DNA of 5,026 nucleotides from contig CAMOHN010000081.1 in NCBI GenBank assembly GCA_946615455.1, positions 1 to 5,026 of the forward strand, given 5' to 3'. A program made the position numbers and the translations under genes. Under the pieces are notes generated by a model. That model searched no databases. It had not been told where the DNA came from and saw only the letters and a list, made by a program, of their open reading frames with translations. Source of the stretch: an uncultured Bacteroidales bacterium. Lineage in GTDB: Bacteria; Bacteroidota; Bacteroidia; Bacteroidales; Paludibacteraceae. Positions 1 through 5,026 of the stretch are shown in pieces (within the stretch, counting starts at the first letter, position 1; each line of letters starts with the position of its first letter).

Positions 1-783
1 CAGTTCATCTTCCGTATGCGCGAGTTTGAGCAGATGGAGATGCAGTTCTTTGTGCGTCCGGGCGAAGAGCTCAAGTGGTTCGCCTACTGGAAAGAGCAGC
101 GCCTGCGCTGGCACAAAGCCCTCGGACTGGGTGATGAGAAGTACCGTTTCCACGACCACGAGAAACTGGCACATTATGCCAATGCTGCCACCGACATCGA
201 GTTCCAAATGCCGTTCGGCTTTAAGGAAGTAGAGGGTATTCACTCTCGTACCAATTTTGACCTCAGCCAACACGCCAAATTCTCGGGAAAGAAAATGGAA
301 TACTTCGACCCCGAACTCAACGAGAGTTACGTTCCCTATGTCATTGAAACCAGTATAGGTGTGGACCGTATGTTCCTCAGCGTACTCTGCTCGGCTTACA
401 AAGAAGAACAGTTGGAAGGTGGCGACTCGCGTGTCGTACTTTCGTTGCCCCCCGTTTTGGCACCTGTCAAGTGTTGCGTCATGCCGCTCGTGAAAAAAGA
501 CGGTCTGCCCGAACAAGCCCGCGAAGTGATGCGTATGCTCCAATTGGACTTCAAGACCACTTACGATGAGAAGGACTCGATCGGTAAACGCTACCGCCGA
601 CAAGACGCCATCGGCACGCCTTTCTGCATCACCATTGACCATGACACCCTCAACGACCATTGTGTAACCCTCCGCGATCGGGATACCATGCAACAACAGC
701 GTATCGCCATCAGCCAACTCTCAGAAATGATAGGCAAAGCCGTTGACCCTAAAAAACTCTATCGCCAATGTCTCGACCGCTAA
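1..783 (+). CDS. glyQS: Glycine--tRNA ligase, single-chain (alpha2) type, C-terminal part; 5' end outside the window
   Basis: Class II aminoacyl-tRNA synthetase that charges tRNA(Gly) with glycine in the cytoplasm; also annotated glyS. The frame is open from base 1, so the first Met at base 16 is internal and QFIFR before it belongs to the protein. Visible in order (residues counted from base 1): the end of class II motif 2 (FRMREFEQMEMQFF, 4-17); the glycine-site region with EGIHSRTNFDLSQH (78-91); motif 3 as IETSIGVDR (115-123), whose final Arg is the expected ATP-binding residue; then the alpha/beta anticodon-binding domain from about residue 153 (APVKCCVMPLVKKDG) to the end. The family is about 450-520 residues long, so the 260 codons seen are roughly the second half. 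No frameshift or lesion is visible, and key residues look intact. The last 16 nt overlap the start of the DUF389 gene. I am very sure of the identity; only the symbol is a matter of convention. Confidence 0.97.
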   Translation, partial: QFIFRMREFEQMEMQFFVRPGEELKWFAYWKEQRLRWHKALGLGDEKYRFHDHEKLAHYANAATDIEFQMPFGFKEVEGIHSRTNFDLSQHAKFSGKKMEYFDPELNESYVPYVIETSIGVDRMFLSVLCSAYKEEQLEGGDSRVVLSLPPVLAPVKCCVMPLVKKDGLPEQAREVMRMLQLDFKTTYDEKDSIGKRYRRQDAIGTPFCITIDHDTLNDHCVTLRDRDTMQQQRIAISQLSEMIGKAVDPKKLYRQCLDR

Positions 784-2120
784 ATCTGTGGCAGCGTATA
801 TTACACCTCATCGACCTCAGTGAGCATGTCGATGTTGAAGCCGGCGCTGCATCCATAAAAGACAATGTCGCTTTTCGAGGACCCAATATCGTCATCCTCT
901 TTTGTGCCATAGTTATTGCCTCGGTAGGGCTGAATGTCAATTCCATTCCCGTCATCATCGGTGCCATGCTTATCTCACCGCTCATGTCACCCATCATGGG
1001 CTTCGGATTGGCTCTCGGCACTAACGATATCGACCTGCTTTGGAAATCGCTCAAGAACCTCGCAGTCATGGTGGGCATATCCATCCTCTCCGCTGCACTC
1101 TATTTCCTTGTCTCGCCATTGGATATGGAAACACCCACTGAGTTGCTGGCGCGAACCAATCCAACCATCTACGATGTGTTCATAGCCTTCTTCGGAGGTA
1201 TAGCAGGCATCCTGGAAGTGTCACGCAAAGAGAAAGGTACGGTCATGTCAGGCGTGGCTATCGCGACTGCACTCATGCCACCTCTTTGCACCGTCGGCTA
1301 CGGACTGGCTACCTTGCAAGCACATTTCTTTTTCGGAGCACTATACTTGTTCTTCATCAATTTCACCTTCATTGACATTGCCGCCTTTTTCGGAACCAAG
1401 TATTTTGGCTATACCGAGGTGGTGGCTCCTAACCCACGATTGCAACGCTATCGCAAGTGGCTCGTAGGGCTGTTACTGGTTGCCATCATCGTCCCCAGTG
1501 TCATCTCGGCTGTCAGCGTTATCAAAGAAAACAATTTCAACCGCTCCGCCAATGCTTTTGTTCGTGCCAATAAAAATTTTGGTAAGAGCTATATCTATGA
1601 TTACCAAATCCATAGCGATAACTCACCCAAAACCATCGAACTCTATGTGGCTGGCGAAGAACCCGACGATGCTGCCTACAAGCAGGTCTATCAGTCCGCC
1701 GAGCAGTATGGGTTTACCTCTCAACAAATCATCTTCCACCTTGATGCCGCCTACACCAACCCAAAAGGCTTGGACGAGAACGAGATGGTACGCGATATGG
1801 TTCGTAACAACGAAGAGCGACTCCAACTCAAGAATAACGAGATTGCTGCCCTGCAAACCCGGGTGGATAGCCTGCTGAATGTCATTGAAAAAAACAGTGT
1901 CCCACAGGACGAATTGCAAGCTGAAATCATCGCTCAATATCCTATGATTGAGGCTGTTGTTGTGGCTGTTAATCCCGCTTCACCACGCATGGTAGTAGCC
2001 GTTTTGACACTCCGGCACAATAGGACTCTGAACTTAGACGAACAGCAACGGCTGCAAGCATGGCTCCAAGTCAGACTGCACGCAGAACAGGCTATCGTTG
2101 TACAAAATCATGAAAAATAA
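768..2120 (+). CDS. DUF389-family (TIGR00341-like) multi-pass membrane protein with soluble C-terminal region
   Basis: Complete 450-residue inner-membrane protein of the DUF389 family; no biochemical function is established for it that I know of. The family signature is VIIGAMLISPLMSPIMG (62-78), followed by the second conserved block SGVAIATALMPPLCTVGYGL (161-180). Hydrophobic segments lie at about 40-58, 60-84, 96-116, 137-150, 160-182, 187-209 and 231-254. From about 255 to 450 the protein is soluble. It holds an alpha/beta-looking stretch (about 289-325), a charged helix likely to form a coiled coil (about 340-376) and a second alpha/beta-looking stretch (about 390-446). The start is well fixed: an in-frame TAA lies at 750-752, ATG 768 is the only Met, GTG or TTG before the conserved region, and the next Met is residue 68. 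No Shine-Dalgarno sequence precedes it. Because it overlaps the glycyl-tRNA synthetase stop by 16 nt, it is probably translated by coupling from the same mRNA. A transporter role is sometimes guessed for the family; nothing here proves it. Confidence 0.93.
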   Translation: MSRPLNLWQRILHLIDLSEHVDVEAGAASIKDNVAFRGPNIVILFCAIVIASVGLNVNSIPVIIGAMLISPLMSPIMGFGLALGTNDIDLLWKSLKNLAVMVGISILSAALYFLVSPLDMETPTELLARTNPTIYDVFIAFFGGIAGILEVSRKEKGTVMSGVAIATALMPPLCTVGYGLATLQAHFFFGALYLFFINFTFIDIAAFFGTKYFGYTEVVAPNPRLQRYRKWLVGLLLVAIIVPSVISAVSVIKENNFNRSANAFVRANKNFGKSYIYDYQIHSDNSPKTIELYVAGEEPDDAAYKQVYQSAEQYGFTSQQIIFHLDAAYTNPKGLDENEMVRDMVRNNEERLQLKNNEIAALQTRVDSLLNVIEKNSVPQDELQAEIIAQYPMIEAVVVAVNPASPRMVVAVLTLRHNRTLNLDEQQRLQAWLQVRLHAEQAIVVQNHEK

Positions 2121-2128
2121 CGAAAAAC

Positions 2129-2160
2129 TTTGTGCAATCCAATTCAATGCCCTACTTTTG
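2129..2160 (+). promoter_or_regulatory. Bacteroidota-type sigma-ABfr promoter for secDF
   Basis: A TTTG -33 element at 2129-2132 is followed after 20 nt by TACTTTTG at 2153-2160. This matches exactly the Bacteroides primary-sigma consensus TTTG-N19-21-TAnnTTTG. It begins 9 nt after the stop of the upstream gene, on the same strand as secDF. Transcription should start within about 10 nt downstream of 2160, giving a 5' leader of about 45-52 nt that is AT-rich near the start codon. The start site is inferred from the consensus, not seen directly. Confidence 0.8.
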
Positions 2161-2216
2161 CGGGCTGTTTGACAGATCTTTTCTGATGAAATTAACTAAA
2201 TAATTCTATACACATT

Positions 2217-5026
2217 ATGCAAAACAAAGGACTTGTTCGATTCTTGGCAATCTGCCTGGCTCTCATTTGCATGTTCTATTTGTCGTTTAGCCTCGTTGTG
2301 GCGCATTACGACAAGCAGGCTAAAGAGTATGCCCAAGGTGACGCAGCCAAAGAATTCTTCTATGTCGATTCCATTGCCACGCAGCGCGTATGGTTCGGCT
2401 ACACACTCAAAGAGTGCCGCGAGAAACAACTCAATCTCGGCTTGGACCTCAAAGGAGGTATGAACGTCACTATGGAGGTCTCCGTGCCGGAAATCCTCCG
2501 TTCGCTCAGCGGACACAATAACTCAGACCTCTTCAACCAAGCCATCCAAAATGCACAACTCAAACAACGCACCAGCGGCGAAGACTTTGTTACCCTCTTC
2601 CTCGAGTCGTTCTATGAACTGGACCCCAATGCCCAGCTGGCAAGCATTTTCTCGACGCTCGAACTCAAAGATAAGGTGACACTCACTTCATCCAACAACG
2701 AGGTGGAAAAAGTGCTCCGCGAAGAAGTGAATGGCGCCATTGACAACTCGTTCAATGTGCTCCGCACCCGTATTGACCGCTTCGGTGTCGTACAACCCAA
2801 CATCCAACGCTTGGCTCAGGCAGGGCGTATTCTCATCGAACTACCCGGTATCAAAGAACCCGAACGTGTGCGCAAACTGCTGCAAGGTAGCGCCAACCTC
2901 GAGTTCTGGGAGACCTATGAACTGAGCGAAATCCTGCCTCAATTGGCGCAAATCAACCGCGAGTATGCCCAAATCAACAATGCCAACGAAGCAACTCAGA
3001 CTACTACCGAACTTGAAGATGTTGCACCCGTTGCTCCACAAGACTCCGTAGCTACCGATGATGATATGGCTGAACTTATGGACGCTTCAGCGGATAGTTT
3101 GGCTCAGGCTGAACAAAACGAAGAAGTGCTTCGTGCCAACTGGATGAAGGAAAATCCGCTGTTCGCCATTCTCAACCCCAGCATCAGCCAGACAGGTCAA
3201 GCCTATCGCGGTCCTGTGGTCGGCATGGTTCAGTACACGGATACAGCCCGTGTTAATGCGATGCTCAACTCCACCATTGCAAAGCAGGTTCTGCCGCGTG
3301 ACCTCAGACTCAAATGGACAGTCAAGGCCATTGATGAGCAAGGCATGGTTTATCAACTCATCGCCCTCAAGGCTCAACGCGACGGACGTGCTTCGCTCGA
3401 AGGTGATGTCATCACCGACGCACGCGCAGACTTTGGTCAACTCACTCCCTATGCCAATGTGAGCATGTCTATGAACGCCGAAGGTGCCAAGGCTTGGCAG
3501 CGTATCACGCGTGACAACATCGGTAAATCAGTTGCCATCGTGCTCGATGGTTACGTATATAGCTTCCCCACTGTGCAAAACGAAATAGCTGGTGGCAATA
3601 GCCAAATCACCGGTAACTTCACGGTGGACGAGGCAAAAGACCTTGCCAATACGCTCAAATCTGGTAAGATGCCCGCTCCCGCACGCATCGTACAAGAGGA
3701 TGTGGTTGGACCTACCCTCGGCGCTGAATCCATTCGCGCCGGTCTGTGGAGCTTCGTCATCGGTTTCGTCCTCATCCTACTTTACATGGTGTTCTACTAC
3801 GGACTCATACCCGGTCTCATCGCCGATGCAGCGCTGTTGTGCAACATCTTCCTGCTGCTCGGTATCCTTGCCTCCTTCTCGGCCGTTCTCACCTTGCCCG
3901 GTATAGCCGGTATCGTGCTGACTATGGGTATGGCGGTCGATGCCAATGTGCTCATCTATGAACGTATCCGTGAAGAGATCCGAAATGGCAAGAACCTGCG
4001 CAAAGCCATCGAAGACGGTTTCAAAGGTGCCATCAGTGCCATCGTGGACTCCAATGTAACCAGTTTCCTCACCGGTGCCATCTTGGCTCTGTTCGGTTCC
4101 GGCCCCATCAAAGGCTTTGCCGTGACATTCATGATTGGTATCGTTTCCTCGTTCCTCACTGCTGTATTCTTGACCCGCCTGTGGCTCGAAGCCTATGCTA
4201 AACGTGAAAACGCTAAGGAACTGACCTTCACGACTGACCTCATGAAGAACTTCTTGCAGAATGTGCATGCCAACTTCGTGGGCAAACGCAAGGTGTTCTA
4301 CATCATTTCTATCATTGTTGTCTGCATCAGTATCCTTGGTCTTGAACCTCATATTTTTGGTCGTCTTAACCTTGGTATTGACTTCTCCGGCGGTCGTAAC
4401 TATGTCGTTCGCTTTGACCACAATGTCAATACCGAAGAAATAGAGAAGTCGCTTATGGATGTTTTCTCTGCACAGAACACCGAAGGAGAGAACCTCAGTA
4501 TGCGCGTCATCACCATCGGACAAGACGGCAACCAAATCCGCGTCTCAACCAACTTCCGCATTCATGACGATGGTCAGACCGTGGATGACGAAATCGAAAC
4601 ATTGCTCTATCAAGGCTGCGTCAACTACCTGCCGGAGAATACTTCGTTTGAAGCTTTCCGCTCCACCGAAATCAATCCCGAGGTTGGTATCATGCAGAGC
4701 CAAAAGGTTGGTCCCGCCATTGCTGACGATATCACCAAAGATGCCATCATTGCAGTCATCTGCGCACTCATTGGTATCTTCCTCTATATCTTGCTGCGCT
4801 TCCGCAACTTCGCTTATTCCGTAGGTGCGGTAACCGCATTGACACACGATGCCTTGATTGTGCTCGGTTCCTATGCCCTCTTGTGGAAGATTATGCCTTT
4901 CTCCATGGAGATTGACCAGAGCTTCATTGCTGCCATCCTCACCGTTATTGGTTACTCCATCAACGACACAGTGGTTATCTTCGACCGCGTTCGTGAAATG
5001 AACACCCTCTATCCTAAACGCGATAA
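2217..5026 (+). CDS. secDF: Protein translocase subunit SecDF (SecD-SecF fusion), 3' end outside the window
   Basis: Inner-membrane RND-superfamily protein that works with SecYEG and uses the proton gradient to pull exported proteins through on the periplasmic side. 936 codons are present and the frame stays open to the right edge; related Bacteroidota fusions are about 1,000 residues, so little is missing. SecD half: TM1 (about 7-29), motif LGLDLKGGM (74-82), large periplasmic P1 domain, VVGPTLGAESI (496-506), then five TM helices (about 511-656) with the TM4 motif GMAVDANVLIYER (571-583), whose Asp575 is the expected proton-relay acid. SecF half: TM7 (about 692-708), LNLGIDFSGG (717-726), periplasmic P4, VGPAIADDI (831-839), TM8-TM9, and TM10 with GYSINDTVVIFDR (912-924), Asp917 being the second relay acid. 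The partner Arg and TM11-12 fall beyond the window. A basic-free acidic insert occupies 249-305. ATG 2217 directly precedes TM1, as the family requires, and has no Shine-Dalgarno sequence. Its own promoter lies at 2129-2160. Confidence 0.97.
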   Translation, partial: MQNKGLVRFLAICLALICMFYLSFSLVVAHYDKQAKEYAQGDAAKEFFYVDSIATQRVWFGYTLKECREKQLNLGLDLKGGMNVTMEVSVPEILRSLSGHNNSDLFNQAIQNAQLKQRTSGEDFVTLFLESFYELDPNAQLASIFSTLELKDKVTLTSSNNEVEKVLREEVNGAIDNSFNVLRTRIDRFGVVQPNIQRLAQAGRILIELPGIKEPERVRKLLQGSANLEFWETYELSEILPQLAQINREYAQINNANEATQTTTELEDVAPVAPQDSVATDDDMAELMDASADSLAQAEQNEEVLRANWMKENPLFAILNPSISQTGQAYRGPVVGMVQYTDTARVNAMLNSTIAKQVLPRDLRLKWTVKAIDEQGMVYQLIALKAQRDGRASLEGDVITDARADFGQLTPYANVSMSMNAEGAKAWQRITRDNIGKSVAIVLDGYVYSFPTVQNEIAGGNSQITGNFTVDEAKDLANTLKSGKMPAPARIVQEDVVGPTLGAESIRAGLWSFVIGFVLILLYMVFYYGLIPGLIADAALLCNIFLLLGILASFSAVLTLPGIAGIVLTMGMAVDANVLIYERIREEIRNGKNLRKAIEDGFKGAISAIVDSNVTSFLTGAILALFGSGPIKGFAVTFMIGIVSSFLTAVFLTRLWLEAYAKRENAKELTFTTDLMKNFLQNVHANFVGKRKVFYIISIIVVCISILGLEPHIFGRLNLGIDFSGGRNYVVRFDHNVNTEEIEKSLMDVFSAQNTEGENLSMRVITIGQDGNQIRVSTNFRIHDDGQTVDDEIETLLYQGCVNYLPENTSFEAFRSTEINPEVGIMQSQKVGPAIADDITKDAIIAVICALIGIFLYILLRFRNFAYSVGAVTALTHDALIVLGSYALLWKIMPFSMEIDQSFIAAILTVIGYSINDTVVIFDRVREMNTLYPKRD

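Noticed and set aside
16..783. Treating Met at base 16 as the start of a complete 255-residue gene
   Set aside because: The codons before it (QFIFR) continue class II motif 2 of glycyl-tRNA synthetase, and the catalytic domain is incomplete without upstream sequence, so the gene is truncated by the window edge.
749..1084. 111-codon minus-strand open frame across the glyQS/DUF389 junction
   Set aside because: It is antisense to the conserved N-terminal half of the DUF389 protein, with a biased Met/Ser/Thr-rich translation and no recognisable motif.
2149..2165. GCCC / GGGC inverted repeat (9-nt loop) as a terminator for the upstream unit
   Set aside because: The stem is only 4 bp, no U-tract follows, and it coincides with the -7 element of the promoter. 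It is most likely chance. I see no convincing terminator between DUF389 and secDF.
2171..2184. Small CAGA/TCTG inverted repeat around AGATCT in the secDF leader, as an operator or hairpin
   Set aside because: Four base pairs with a 5-nt loop is well within chance for an AT-rich leader, and nothing else suggests a binding site.
3777..4535. 252-codon open frame on the minus strand inside secDF
   Set aside because: It lies wholly antisense to conserved SecDF coding sequence. Its translation is rich in His, Asp, Gly, Thr and Glu without hydrophobic core patterns, as expected from the reverse of membrane-helix codons, and resembles no family I know.
1..5026. A novel defence, mobile or RNA-based system
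   Set aside because: All sequence apart from the 96-nt promoter gap is accounted for by three intact-looking core-type genes in one direction. There are no direct repeats, transposase, tRNA-like structure, integration scar or composition shift that I can see.

Overview
The window looks like a piece of a Bacteroidota chromosome, most likely order Bacteroidales. Four things point that way: a textbook Bacteroides-type promoter (TTTG, 20-nt spacer, TACTTTTG) before the last gene; starts without a Shine-Dalgarno sequence; a single-chain glycyl-tRNA synthetase; and SecD and SecF fused in one protein with an acidic insert of the kind I recall from this phylum. Base composition looks roughly balanced in G+C by eye. 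I cannot name a genus.

Layout, all on the + strand: (1) 1-783, the C-terminal 260 codons of glycyl-tRNA synthetase, cut by the left edge. (2) 768-2120, a complete 450-residue DUF389-family membrane protein whose start overlaps the end of the first gene by 16 nt, so the two are probably co-transcribed and translationally coupled. (3) 2121-2216, a 96-nt gap that carries the promoter for the next gene. (4) 2217-5026, the first 936 codons of SecDF, the proton-driven Sec translocase accessory protein, cut by the right edge near the end of TM10.

Functionally these are translation (glycine charging), a membrane protein of unknown role, and protein export. The first two appear to form one transcription unit. 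SecDF has its own promoter, so I see no sign that the three act as one pathway. There are no RNA genes, mobile elements, CRISPR arrays or long repeats, and no gene-free stretch above 100 nt. I looked for an undescribed system and did not find one: this is an ordinary core-genome region. The least understood element is the DUF389 protein with its roughly 195-residue soluble C-terminal region.
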